A stretch of DNA of 36,734 bases. It comes from DATKOF01 sp035524795. Its GTDB lineage: Bacteria > Pseudomonadota > Gammaproteobacteria > Burkholderiales > SG8-41. A model generated the notes under the pieces. It worked only from the letters and a program-made list of their open reading frames with translations. It had not been told where the DNA came from and did no database searches. Made by a program: the position numbers and the translations under genes. The stretch spans positions 1 to 36,734 of the forward strand of contig DATKOF010000026.1 of the NCBI GenBank assembly GCA_035524795.1, given 5' to 3'. How positions within the stretch are numbered: position 1 is the stretch's first letter; every line of letters begins with the position of its first letter. Below are positions 7,345-17,141 of this stretch, piece after piece.

Positions 7345-8429
7345 CCGTGTCCCGTATCTACAATTTCAGCGCCGGTCCCGCCGTGCTGCCGGAACCGGTG
7401 CTCAAGCAGGCGGCCGAGGAAATGCTCGACTGGCACGGCAGCGGCATGTCGGTGATGGAAATGAGCCACCGCGGCAAGGAGTACGGCGAGATCATCACGC
7501 AGGCGGAGGCCGACCTGCGCGAACTGCTCGCGATACCCTCGGACTATAAGGTGCTGTTCCTGCACGGCGGCGCGACGCTGCAGTTCGCGGCGGTGCCGCT
7601 CAATCTGCTGCACGGCAAGGCGTCGGCCGACTATGTGAACACCGGCGAGTGGTCGCAGAAGGCGATCAAGGAGGCCAAAAAGTACTGCAAGGTCAACGTC
7701 GCCGCGTCGTCCGAGGACAAAAACTACAGCTATGCGCCCGCGCAGTCCGCCTGGAAGCTCGATCCCGACGCCGCCTACGTGCATTACACGTCGAACGAGA
7801 CGATCGGCGGTGTCGAGTTCCACTGGGTGCCGGACACCGGCAGCGTGCCGCTGGTCGCCGACATGTCGTCGCACATCCTGTCGCGGCCGGTCGATGTCGC
7901 GCGCTACGGGCTGATCTACGCCGGCGCGCAGAAGAACATCGGGCCGGCGGGGCTGGCGATCGTGATCGTGCATGAGGATCTGCTCGGCAAGGCGGCGCCG
8001 GCGACGCCCGCGGTCGTCGATTACAAAATCCAGGCCGACAACGGTTCGATGTACAACACGCCGCCGACCTACGCGATCTACATCGCCGGGCTGGTGTTCC
8101 AGTGGCTGAAGAAACTGGGCGGGCTCAAGAAGATGGAGGAACTGAACCGCGCCAAGGCCGGGCTGCTTTACGACTTCATCGAGGGCAGCGATTTCTACAG
8201 CTCGCCGGTGGCGCCGGCCGACCGCTCGTTGATGAACGTGCCGTTCCGGCTCAAGGACGAGGCGCTCGACGAGGAGTTCCTGAAGCAGGCCAAGCAGCGC
8301 GGGCTGGTACAATTGAAAGGCCATCGCCTGGTCGGCGGCATGCGCGCGTCGATCTACAACGCGATGCCGGTCGAGGGCGTCAAGGCGCTGGTCGGGTTCA
8401 TGCGTGACTTTGCGGCGAAGCACGGTTGA
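7341..8429 (+). CDS. serC: Phosphoserine aminotransferase
   Basis: This 362-residue PLP enzyme makes 3-phosphoserine from 3-phosphohydroxypyruvate and glutamate, and in many bacteria also serves pyridoxal phosphate synthesis. It opens IYNFSAGPAVLPEPVL and has GGATLQFAAVPLNLL. The PLP lysine is K198 in YAGAQKNIGPAG. The start is a GTG at 7341 that overlaps the gyrA stop as GTGA, with AAGGAG 4 bases upstream. A second GTG at 7347 would have a 10-base spacing and lose only two residues. It is followed directly by serA, the preceding enzyme in the pathway. Confidence 0.97.
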   Translation: MTVSRIYNFSAGPAVLPEPVLKQAAEEMLDWHGSGMSVMEMSHRGKEYGEIITQAEADLRELLAIPSDYKVLFLHGGATLQFAAVPLNLLHGKASADYVNTGEWSQKAIKEAKKYCKVNVAASSEDKNYSYAPAQSAWKLDPDAAYVHYTSNETIGGVEFHWVPDTGSVPLVADMSSHILSRPVDVARYGLIYAGAQKNIGPAGLAIVIVHEDLLGKAAPATPAVVDYKIQADNGSMYNTPPTYAIYIAGLVFQWLKKLGGLKKMEELNRAKAGLLYDFIEGSDFYSSPVAPADRSLMNVPFRLKDEALDEEFLKQAKQRGLVQLKGHRLVGGMRASIYNAMPVEGVKALVGFMRDFAAKHG

Positions 8430-8431
8430 TC

Positions 8432-9613
8432 ATGGCGAAAAAATTTCAGATATTGACGCTCAACAACATCGCGCAGGTGGGGCTGCAACGCTTCCCTGGC
8501 GAACGCTATGAGGCCGGTTCCAAAATCGGCGCGCCCGACGCGATCCTGGTGCGTTCGGCCGATATGCACGCGATGGAGATCGCGCCGCAGATCAGGGCGA
8601 TCGGCCGCGCCGGCGCCGGCACCAACAATATTCCGGTCAAGCAGATGAGCGCGCGCGGCGTGCCGGTGTTCAACGCGCCGGGCGCCAACGCCAACGCGGT
8701 CAAGGAACTGGTGATCGCCGGCATGCTGATCGCGGCGCGCAACCTGCTGGCGGCGACGCAGTTCGTGGGCAAACTGGCGGGTGACGATGAAACGCTGAAC
8801 AAGCAGGTCGAGGACGGCAAGAAGCGGTTTGCCGGCGTCGAACTGCCGCGCCAGACGCTGGGCGTGATCGGCCTCGGCAAGATCGGCAGCCTGGTCGCCG
8901 ACAGCGCGATCAAGCTCGGCATGGACGTGCTCGGTTTCGATCCGCACATCACGGTCGAGTCGGCGTGGAGCCTGCCGTCGCAGGTGAAGCGCGCGCACTC
9001 GATCGAGGAAGTGCTGAAAGCCTCCGATTTCGTGACGCTGCACGTGCCGCTGGTCGAGGCGACGCGCGGCCTGATTTCGCGCGAACGCGTCAAACTGCTG
9101 AAGCCCGGCGCGGTGCTGCTCAACTTCGCGCGCGAAGGCATCGTCGACAACGACGCGGTGCTCGAAGGGCTGGCTTCGGGGCAGATCAGATACTACGTCT
9201 GCGATTTTCCCGCGCAGAAACTGCTCGGCCGGCCGGGCGTGGTCGCGCTGCCGCACCTCGGCGCGTCGACGCGCGAAGCCGAGGACAACTGCGCGATCAT
9301 GGTGGTCGACCAGGTGCGCGATTATCTCGAGCACGGCAACATCCGCAACGCGGTCAATTTTCCCGACGTCGCGATGCCGCGCGAATCGCCGTACCGCGTC
9401 AGCATCGCCAACAGCAACGTGCCGAACATGCTCGGCCAGATTTCGACTGCGATGGCCGCCGCCGGGCTCAATATCCACAACATGCTGAACAAGTCGAAGG
9501 GCGAAATGGCGTACACGCTGGTCGATGTCGACAGCGCGGTGCCGTCCGCCGTGATTGACCATATCGCCGCGATCAAGGGCGTGCTCGCCGTGCATTATCT
9601 GCCGGCCGAGTAG
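8432..9613 (+). CDS. serA: D-3-phosphoglycerate dehydrogenase (short, ACT-domain type)
   Basis: This roughly 393-residue NAD-dependent dehydrogenase oxidises 3-phosphoglycerate in the first step of serine synthesis. The Rossmann motif is GVIGLGKIGS at about 144-153. R234 in LLNFAREGIVDN and H275 in LPHLGAST are the expected catalytic residues. The last 75 residues form an ACT domain (YRVSIANSNVPNMLGQIS), a likely site of feedback by serine. It lacks the large extra domain of the longest SerA types. I chose the ATG at 8432. A TTG at 8426, overlapping the serC stop, would add two residues. The 92-base gap to pheA carries only a weak hairpin (9641-9665). Confidence 0.93.
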   Translation: MAKKFQILTLNNIAQVGLQRFPGERYEAGSKIGAPDAILVRSADMHAMEIAPQIRAIGRAGAGTNNIPVKQMSARGVPVFNAPGANANAVKELVIAGMLIAARNLLAATQFVGKLAGDDETLNKQVEDGKKRFAGVELPRQTLGVIGLGKIGSLVADSAIKLGMDVLGFDPHITVESAWSLPSQVKRAHSIEEVLKASDFVTLHVPLVEATRGLISRERVKLLKPGAVLLNFAREGIVDNDAVLEGLASGQIRYYVCDFPAQKLLGRPGVVALPHLGASTREAEDNCAIMVVDQVRDYLEHGNIRNAVNFPDVAMPRESPYRVSIANSNVPNMLGQISTAMAAAGLNIHNMLNKSKGEMAYTLVDVDSAVPSAVIDHIAAIKGVLAVHYLPAE

Positions 9614-9705
9614 GCCTGCGGCGGAAACACGGGTGGCCATACGTGGTGCCGTCGCTGCGCCACGTGTCGGATTGATTTAATATCCATGTTTATCCACGTG
9701 CATCG

Positions 9706-10782
9706 GTGGCTCCAGCCTTGAGCGACGAACTCAAAAAGATCCGCGACCGCATTGACGCTCTCGATGACCGCCTCGTCGAACTGCTCAACCAGCGCGCGGC
9801 GCTGGCGCAGGACATCGGTCGCGCCAAGCGCGGCGCCGTCTACCGGCCGGAGCGCGAGGCGCAGGTGCTGCGGCGGCTCATGGCGTGCAATCGCGGTCCG
9901 CTGTCGTCGCAGGCACTGAGCCGGCTCTATACCGAAATCATGTCGGCGTGCCGCGCGCTCGAAGACGGCATTCGCGTCGCCTATCTCGGGCCGCAGGGCA
10001 CTTTCAGCGAAGAGGCGGCGCTGAAGCAGTTCGGCGGCGATTTCCAGCGCCTGCCGTGCGCTTCGATTGACGAAGTGTTCCGCGCGGTCGAGACCGGCCG
10101 TGCCGGCTACGGCGTGGTGCCGATCGAGAATTCGACCGAAGGCAGCATCGGCCGCACCCACGATCTGTTGCTGGCGACGCCGCTCAGGATCTGCGGCGAA
10201 ATCCTGCTGCCGGTGCATCAGTGCCTGATGAGCAGAAGCGGCAGGCTCAAACAGATAAAAAAGGTGCTGTCGCACAGCCAGAGCCTCGCGCAGTGCCACG
10301 AATGGCTGTACCGCTATCTGCCCGGCGCGAAGCAGATTCCGGAGGTCAGCAACTCCGAGGCCGCGCGCCTTGCGGCGCGCGACGCGGCGGCGGCGGCGAT
10401 CGCGAGCAGAACGGCGGCCGAAGTGCATGGATTGAAAGTCATCGCCGCCAACATCGAGGATGAACCGCAGAACACCACGCGCTTTCTGGCGATCGCGACG
10501 CACGATGCCGGCCGTTCAGGGCGGGACAAGACGTCGCTGGTGCTGTCCGCGCGCAACGCGCCGGGCGCGGTGCACGCGCTGCTGACGCCGCTGGCCAGGC
10601 ACGGCGTCAGCATGACGCGTTTCGAATCGCGGCCGGCGCGCACCGGCCGCTGGGAATACGTGTTTTACGTCGATGTCGAAGGTCACCAGCAGGATCCCCG
10701 CGTCGCGCAGGCGCTGAAATCCCTCGGCGCGAAGGCGGCGTTCCTGAAAAATCTCGGTTCGTATCCGGCGGGAGCCGTCTGA
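9706..10782 (+). CDS. pheA: Bifunctional chorismate mutase / prephenate dehydratase (P-protein)
   Basis: This 358-residue P-protein makes phenylpyruvate from chorismate in two steps. Residues 1-90 form an AroQ chorismate mutase (LKKIRDRIDALDDRLVELLNQRA). The dehydratase domain starts at VAYLGPQGTFSEEAA and carries ENSTEGSIGRTHDLL and the catalytic-type NTTRFLAI. An ACT domain follows, with ESRPARTGRWEYVFYVD, the phenylalanine-binding ESRP region that suggests feedback inhibition. The GTG at 9706 is the first usable start after an in-frame stop at 9673. A TTG at 9718 would give a slightly shorter protein. It lies 13 bases before hisC. Confidence 0.95.
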   Translation: MAPALSDELKKIRDRIDALDDRLVELLNQRAALAQDIGRAKRGAVYRPEREAQVLRRLMACNRGPLSSQALSRLYTEIMSACRALEDGIRVAYLGPQGTFSEEAALKQFGGDFQRLPCASIDEVFRAVETGRAGYGVVPIENSTEGSIGRTHDLLLATPLRICGEILLPVHQCLMSRSGRLKQIKKVLSHSQSLAQCHEWLYRYLPGAKQIPEVSNSEAARLAARDAAAAAIASRTAAEVHGLKVIAANIEDEPQNTTRFLAIATHDAGRSGRDKTSLVLSARNAPGAVHALLTPLARHGVSMTRFESRPARTGRWEYVFYVDVEGHQQDPRVAQALKSLGAKAAFLKNLGSYPAGAV

Positions 10783-10795
10783 AGCACGCGTTGCC

Positions 10796-11920
10796 ATGCC
10801 AGTCCTGACCGCCGTCAACCGCGCCGCCGACGTTTGCGAGCTTGCGCCAGCCTATGTGCGCGCAATCGCGCCGTACCAGCCGGGCAAACCGATCGCCGAG
10901 CTCGCGCGCGAACTCGGGCTCGATCCCGCGACCATCATCAAACTCGCCTCGAACGAAAACCCGCTTGGCGCAAGTCCGCGTGCGCTGCGGGCGGTCGAGC
11001 GGGCGCTGACCGAAGTCGCGCGTTATCCCGACGGCAGCGGTTTTGAACTGAAAGCCGCACTGGCGCAACGGCACGGCGTCGCGCCGGCTCAGATCGTGCT
11101 CGGCAACGGCTCCAATGACATGCTTGAACTCGCGGCGCGCGTGTTTCTGGCGCCGGGGGCCGAGGCGATTTACGCGCAGCATGCGTTCGCGGTCTATCCG
11201 CTGGTGACGCAGGCCGCAGGCGCGACCGGGATCGAGGCGCCGGCGCGCGATTTCGGCCACGACCTCCATGCGATGCTGCGCGCGGTGACGCCGCGCACGC
11301 GCATCGTGTTCATCGCCAATCCGAACAATCCGACCGGCACCCTGCTTGGCGGCGCGGAATTGCTGGCGTTCCTGCGCGCGTTACGCGGCGACGTGATCGC
11401 GGTGCTCGACGAGGCCTACTGTGAGTACCTGCCTGACGCGTCGCGGTCCGACAGCATCGCCTGGCTTGAGCGTTTTCCGAACCTGATCGTCACACGCACT
11501 TTCTCCAAGGCTTACGGGCTGGCCGGCCTGCGCATCGGCTATGCGCTGGCACAGGCTGGCGTCGCCGACCTGATGAACCGCGTACGCCAGCCGTTCAACG
11601 TCAACAGCCTCGCGCTGGCCGCTGCGGCGGCGGCGCTCGACGACTACGAATTCGTGCGCCGTACCTTCGAAATGAATCAGGCCGGCATGCGGCAGATCAC
11701 GCATGGACTGCAACGGCTCGGCCTCGATTACATTCCCTCGTTCGCCAATTTCGTCAGCTTTCGCGTGCAGGACGCCGCCGGCGTGTTCCAGCTACTGCTG
11801 CGGCAGGGCGTCATCGTGCGGCCGATCGCCGGCTACGGCATGCCCGATTATCTGCGCGTCAGCATCGGGCTGGAAGCCGAGAATGCGCGCTTCCTGGAAA
11901 CCCTCGCGCAGGTGTTGTGA
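10796..11920 (+). CDS. hisC: Histidinol-phosphate aminotransferase
   Basis: This 374-residue class I/II aminotransferase (PLP fold type I) converts imidazole-acetol phosphate and glutamate to histidinol phosphate. Its place in an aromatic operon suggests that it may also transaminate aromatic keto acids, as Pseudomonas HisC2-type enzymes near pheA are thought to do. Motifs are KLASNENPLGASP near residue 50, NPNNPTGT at 175-182, VLDEAYCEY, and the PLP lysine K238 in RTFSKAYGLAGLRIGYAL. It begins with ATG 13 bases after pheA. The 130-base gap to tyrA holds a palindromic repeat. Confidence 0.93.
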   Translation: MPVLTAVNRAADVCELAPAYVRAIAPYQPGKPIAELARELGLDPATIIKLASNENPLGASPRALRAVERALTEVARYPDGSGFELKAALAQRHGVAPAQIVLGNGSNDMLELAARVFLAPGAEAIYAQHAFAVYPLVTQAAGATGIEAPARDFGHDLHAMLRAVTPRTRIVFIANPNNPTGTLLGGAELLAFLRALRGDVIAVLDEAYCEYLPDASRSDSIAWLERFPNLIVTRTFSKAYGLAGLRIGYALAQAGVADLMNRVRQPFNVNSLALAAAAAALDDYEFVRRTFEMNQAGMRQITHGLQRLGLDYIPSFANFVSFRVQDAAGVFQLLLRQGVIVRPIAGYGMPDYLRVSIGLEAENARFLETLAQVL

Positions 11921-11930
11921 TGATTTTTTT

Positions 11931-12032
11931 ACCGCAGAGGCGCAAGGACGCAGAGAACACCCTGCCTGACGTACGAATTCTTTCAATCTTGACGTTTTTC
12001 CGGTTTTCTCCGCGTCTCCGCGTCTCCGCGGT
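11931..12032. repeat. Imperfect palindromic intergenic repeat (type 2)
   Basis: A 102-bp element in the hisC-tyrA gap is bounded by 27-base inverted arms (11931-11957 and 12006-12032) that match at 21 of 27 positions. The right arm is itself periodic, with CTCCGCGT repeated. Both arms start from the ACCGC/GCGGT edge also seen in the element at 3137-3288. The transcript could fold into a long hairpin inside the operon, with an RNA-stability or attenuation role as one possibility. Confidence 0.7.
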
Positions 12033-12050
12033 TCATTCGTCTTATCTCCC

Positions 12051-12920
12051 ATGAAAAAAATCGGCAAACTGGCGGTGATCGGTGTCGGACTGATCGGCGG
12101 CTCGTTCGCGCTGGCTCTGAAAAAGCGCAGGGCCGTCGGCCGTGTCGTCGGCGTCGGCCGCAGCCGCGCCAATCTACTGACGGCGCGCCGGCTGCGCATC
12201 ATCGACGAAATCGCAACCGATGACGCGGCGGCAGTGGCGGATGCCGACCTCGTGCTGCTGGCGGTGCCGGCGGGCCAGATGGCGGCAGTGCTGACACGAA
12301 TCGCGCCGCATCTCGGGGCACGCACCGTTCTCACCGATGCCGGCAGCACCAAGCAGGATGTGATCGCCGCGGCGCGCGCCGCGCTCGGCCCGGCCTTTGC
12401 GCGTTTCGTGCCGGCGCATCCGGTCGCCGGCACCGAGAACAGCGGCGCGCGCGCCGCATTTGCCGGACTTTACGCGGGGCGAAGTCTGATTGTGACGCCG
12501 GAACCGGAAACCGATGCGCGCGCACTGCGCGTGGTGGCTGCGGCGTGGCGCAACATCGGCGCGCGCGTTTTCAAAATGTCCGCCGCGGAACACGACCGTG
12601 TGTTTGCGCTGATCAGCCACCTGCCGCATCTGGTGTCGTTCGCACTGGTCGGGCAGATCGCTGATCAGCCCGATGCCAGGACGCTGTTCGGCCACAGCGG
12701 CGGCGGGTTCCGCGACATGTCGCGGATCGCCGCCAGTTCGCCCGAAATGTGGCGCGACATCGTGCTGGCGAACCGCGGCGCGGTGCTGCCGGCGCTCGAC
12801 GCCTACCTGCAGGAAACGCGGACGTTGCGCGACCTGATCGCCGTTGGCGATGGCGCCGGCCTTGAAGCGCGCTTTACGCGCGCGCGCGAAGCGCGCCGCC
12901 GCTGGCTGAAAGAAAAATAA
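12051..12920 (+). CDS. tyrA: Prephenate/arogenate dehydrogenase
   Basis: This 289-residue TyrA oxidatively decarboxylates prephenate (or arogenate) on the route to tyrosine. The N-terminal nucleotide-binding motif is GVGLIGGSFALALKKR. Further motifs are LTDAGSTKQDV, HPVAGTENSGA and the helical dimer region ISHLPHLVSFALV. There is no chorismate mutase domain and no AroA fusion, unlike the TyrA-AroA fusion of Pseudomonas. It starts with ATG 18 bases after the palindromic repeat and ends 18 bases before aroA. Confidence 0.94.
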   Translation: MKKIGKLAVIGVGLIGGSFALALKKRRAVGRVVGVGRSRANLLTARRLRIIDEIATDDAAAVADADLVLLAVPAGQMAAVLTRIAPHLGARTVLTDAGSTKQDVIAAARAALGPAFARFVPAHPVAGTENSGARAAFAGLYAGRSLIVTPEPETDARALRVVAAAWRNIGARVFKMSAAEHDRVFALISHLPHLVSFALVGQIADQPDARTLFGHSGGGFRDMSRIAASSPEMWRDIVLANRGAVLPALDAYLQETRTLRDLIAVGDGAGLEARFTRAREARRRWLKEK

Positions 12921-12938
12921 GAATCGACGGGAATTCCC

Positions 12939-14261
12939 TTGGAATATCTCGATCTCGCTCCGATACGGCGGGTGGCCGGAACGGTCAGGCTGCCGGGATC
13001 GAAAAGCATCACCAACCGCATGCTGTTGCTGGCGGCGCTGGCGGAAGGCGCAACCGTGCTGCGCGACGTGCTGGACGCCGACGACACGCGCGTGATGGTC
13101 GGGGCGCTGCGCGCGCTCGGTGTGCGCGTCGATATCGAAGGCGCGCAAACGCTGCGCGTGCATGGCGTGGGCACCGCCGTCTCCCCATTCACGTTTTCGG
13201 TCAAGCAGGCCGATCTTTTCCTCGGTAACGCCGGCACCGCGTTGCGTCCACTGACGGCGGTATTGGCGCTGTCCGACGGCGATTACCGGGTATCGGGCGT
13301 GCCGCGTATGCACGAGCGGCCGATCGGCGATCTGGTGGAGGCGCTCGCGCAGTTGGGCGCGCGCATCGAATACACGGCGACGCCCGGCTATCCGCCGCTG
13401 CGCATCCGGCCCGCCGCGCCGAGTGCGCAGTCGCGCGTATCGGTGCGCGGCAACGTGTCGAGCCAGTTCCTGACGGCGTTGCTGCTGGCGGCGCCGCTGA
13501 CCGGGCGCGCGGTGACGATCGCAGTCGAGGGCGGATTGATCTCCCGGCCTTACATAGAAATCACGCTGAATGCGATGCGGCGCTTCGGCGTCGAGGTGAA
13601 GGGAGAGGGCGATATTTTCGCGGTGCCCGCATCACGTTATCGCAGCCCCGGTGAAATCCGGGTCGAAGGCGACGCCTCCGCGGCCTCGTATTTTCTGGCG
13701 GCGGGCGCGATCAGCGGCCTGCACGGCGGCGGTCCGGTGCGTGTCGCCGGTGTCGGGCGCGACAGCATCCAGGGCGACGTGCAGTTCGCCGATACGTTGC
13801 GCGCGATGGGCGCGCGGATCGACATCGGTGAAAACTGGATCGAGGCGTCGGCGGGAGAGGCAGCGCAGCGCGCAGGCGGGCTCAAGGCGTTTGATGCCGA
13901 TTTCAACCATATTCCCGACGCGGCGATGACGGCCGCGGTGTGCGCGCTGTTTGCCAACGGGCCGAGCACGCTGCGCAACATCGGCAGCTGGCGCGTCAAG
14001 GAGACCGACCGCATCGCGGCGATGGCGGCCGAGCTGCGCAAGCTTGGCGCGCAGGTCGAGACGGGTGCTGACTGGCTGCGCATCACGCCGCCGGCAGCGC
14101 TGCGCGCCGCGACCATCGACACCTACGGCGACCACCGGATCGCGATGTGTTTTGCGCTGGCGGCGCTGGGCGGTGTTGCGGTCCGCATCAACGACCCGGA
14201 ATGCGTGGCCAAGACCTTTCCGGAGTATTTCGACGTTTTGGCCGCCATTACGGAGCATTGA
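12939..14261 (+). CDS. aroA: 3-phosphoshikimate 1-carboxyvinyltransferase (EPSP synthase)
   Basis: This 440-residue EPSP synthase joins shikimate 3-phosphate and PEP in the shikimate pathway. The N-terminus EYLDLAPIRRVAGTVRLPGSKSITNR is the class I signature. LFLGNAGTALRPLTAVL is the second conserved PEP/glyphosate-site region, and RVKETDRIAAMAAELRKLGA lies near the C-terminus. The start is TTG at 12939. No ATG fits the family N-terminus, so the TTG is well supported although no strong Shine-Dalgarno sequence is seen. It is followed 2 bases later by the TTG of cmk. Confidence 0.96.
   Translation: MEYLDLAPIRRVAGTVRLPGSKSITNRMLLLAALAEGATVLRDVLDADDTRVMVGALRALGVRVDIEGAQTLRVHGVGTAVSPFTFSVKQADLFLGNAGTALRPLTAVLALSDGDYRVSGVPRMHERPIGDLVEALAQLGARIEYTATPGYPPLRIRPAAPSAQSRVSVRGNVSSQFLTALLLAAPLTGRAVTIAVEGGLISRPYIEITLNAMRRFGVEVKGEGDIFAVPASRYRSPGEIRVEGDASAASYFLAAGAISGLHGGGPVRVAGVGRDSIQGDVQFADTLRAMGARIDIGENWIEASAGEAAQRAGGLKAFDADFNHIPDAAMTAAVCALFANGPSTLRNIGSWRVKETDRIAAMAAELRKLGAQVETGADWLRITPPAALRAATIDTYGDHRIAMCFALAALGGVAVRINDPECVAKTFPEYFDVLAAITEH
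14252..14255 (+). promoter_or_regulatory. Ribosome binding site deciding the cmk TTG start
   Basis: GGAG at 14252-14255 lies 8 bases before the TTG at 14264 and overlaps the end of aroA. It supports a TTG start rather than the longer frame that opens further upstream inside aroA. Confidence 0.6.
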
Positions 14262-14263
14262 GA

Positions 14264-14938
14264 TTGGCGGACGCACTGCCTCCGGTAATCGCGATTGACG
14301 GGCCGTCGGCGTCGGGCAAGGGCACGATCGCAAGGCAGGTCGCGCAGCGCCTCGGTTTCCATTGCCTGGACAGCGGCGCGCTGTATCGTCTGGCTGCGCT
14401 CGCGGCGCTGCAACGGTCGACTGCACTGGACGATGAGCCGGCGCTGGCGTGCATCGCGGGCGCGCTCGACATCGCGTATTCCGGTGAGAAGTTCTGCCTC
14501 GACCACAAGGATGTCACCGACCAGATACGCACGGAAACGGTCGGCGCCGCCGCCTCGGCGATCGCCGCGCTGCCGGCGGTACGGCGTGCGCTGTTCGAGC
14601 GCCAGCGCGCTTTTCGTCAGCCGCCGGGACTGGTCGCCGAAGGTCGCGACATGGGAACGGTGGTGTTCCCGGACGCCGTTCTCAAAATTTACCTGACCGC
14701 GAGCGCCGGGGAGCGCGCGCAACGGCGCTATAACCAGTTGAAGGAAAAAGGATTGGATGCTAATATGTCCGCCCTTTTGCAGGATATCCGGCAACGCGAT
14801 ACGCGCGACAGCGCGCGGGCAGCGGCGCCGCTGCAGAAAAGCGCGGACGCTGAACTGCTGGATACCACTTCGGTGCCGGTAGCCACGGTGGTGGCGCAAG
14901 TACTGGCGCGTTACGCTGCGCTGAAACGGTTGCCGTGA
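14264..14938 (+). CDS. cmk: Cytidylate kinase
   Basis: This 224-residue (d)CMP kinase begins LADALPPVIAIDGPSASGKGT, with the P-loop GPSASGKGT, and has LDSGALYRLAAL and VAEGRDMGTVVFPDA, the conserved nucleotide-binding elements. The frame stays open upstream to 14147 inside aroA, but the family N-terminus and a GGAG at 8 bases point to the TTG at 14264. The length then matches the usual 220-230 residues. The stop codon lies inside a stable hairpin (14932-14955). Cmk next to rpsA is an ancient and widespread pairing. Confidence 0.95.
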   Translation: MADALPPVIAIDGPSASGKGTIARQVAQRLGFHCLDSGALYRLAALAALQRSTALDDEPALACIAGALDIAYSGEKFCLDHKDVTDQIRTETVGAAASAIAALPAVRRALFERQRAFRQPPGLVAEGRDMGTVVFPDAVLKIYLTASAGERAQRRYNQLKEKGLDANMSALLQDIRQRDTRDSARAAAPLQKSADAELLDTTSVPVATVVAQVLARYAALKRLP

Positions 14939-15012
14939 GTCGCCAGGCTCACGGCGTTTGATCAACCAACCCCTTGAAAAAGGGACTTTCGGATTTTTAT
15001 ATTTTGCAGACG
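14932..15012 (+). promoter_or_regulatory. rpsA leader region with two hairpins and no Shine-Dalgarno sequence
   Basis: The leader holds a perfect 8-bp stem (GCCGTGAG at 14932-14939 with CTCACGGC at 14948-14955, 8-base loop) that includes the cmk stop. It also holds a small GAAA-loop hairpin (14971-14984, CCCTT/AAGGG). The bases just before the rpsA ATG are AT-rich and lack a Shine-Dalgarno match. In E. coli the rpsA start region also lacks a good Shine-Dalgarno sequence, folds into hairpins and is autoregulated by S1. A similar role here is inference. Confidence 0.45.
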
Positions 15013-16725
<1,713 letters not shown>

Positions 16726-16730
16726 ACGTC

Positions 16731-17015
16731 ATGACCAAATCCGAGCTGATTGCGAAACTCGCGATACGCCATCCGCAACTGGTGGCGAAGGACGCGGAGC
16801 TGGCGGTCAAGATGATACTCGACGCGATGTCGAAGAATCTGGCCGAAGGCCAGCGCATCGAAATCCGCGGCTTCGGCAGTTTCGGCCTCAACCATCGTCC
16901 GCCGCGCGTCGGCCGCAACCCGAAGTCGGGGGAAAAAGTGCAGGTACCGGAAAAATACGTACCGCATTTTAAGGCCGGGAAGGAATTGCGCGAGCGCGTT
17001 GACTTCAAGAAATAA
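16731..17015 (+). CDS. ihfB: Integration host factor subunit beta
   Basis: This 94-residue HU/IHF-family protein pairs with IhfA (elsewhere in the genome) and bends DNA sharply at specific sites. It begins MTKSELIAKLAIRHPQL and has the beta-arm region IEIRGFGSFGLNHRPPRVGRNPKSGEKVQVPEKYVPHFKAGKELRERV. The conserved Pro of the NPKSG-type arm is present. Placement directly after rpsA is the conserved location of ihfB (himD). A terminator follows at 17044-17075. Confidence 0.97.
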   Translation: MTKSELIAKLAIRHPQLVAKDAELAVKMILDAMSKNLAEGQRIEIRGFGSFGLNHRPPRVGRNPKSGEKVQVPEKYVPHFKAGKELRERVDFKK

Positions 17016-17043
17016 TCGCGGTCCGGGTTGACGGGTTGATGAT

Positions 17044-17075
17044 GCGGCATCGTCGAAAGATCATGCCGCTTTTTT
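17044..17075 (+). terminator. Rho-independent terminator after ihfB
   Basis: GCGGCAT (17044-17050) pairs with ATGCCGC (17063-17069). An inner CGTC/GATC part, with one mismatch, closes a GAAA tetraloop, and six T follow. It lies 28 bases after ihfB and 66 before lapB, which should set lapB under its own promoter or read-through. Confidence 0.75.
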
Positions 17076-17141
17076 GCGCGCGCCGGCGGCCTGTCGTGAT
17101 CGGGCCGGCCATGGCGGCGCGGGGATAGCGGGCGGACACGG

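Noticed and set aside
9641..9665. Hairpin between serA and pheA as a terminator
   Set aside because: The 9-bp stem contains a G-U pair and no T run follows, so termination is not supported.
14147..14263. Longer N-terminus for cmk inside aroA
   Set aside because: It has no similarity to cytidylate kinases. The P-loop region and a GGAG before TTG 14264 support the shorter form.
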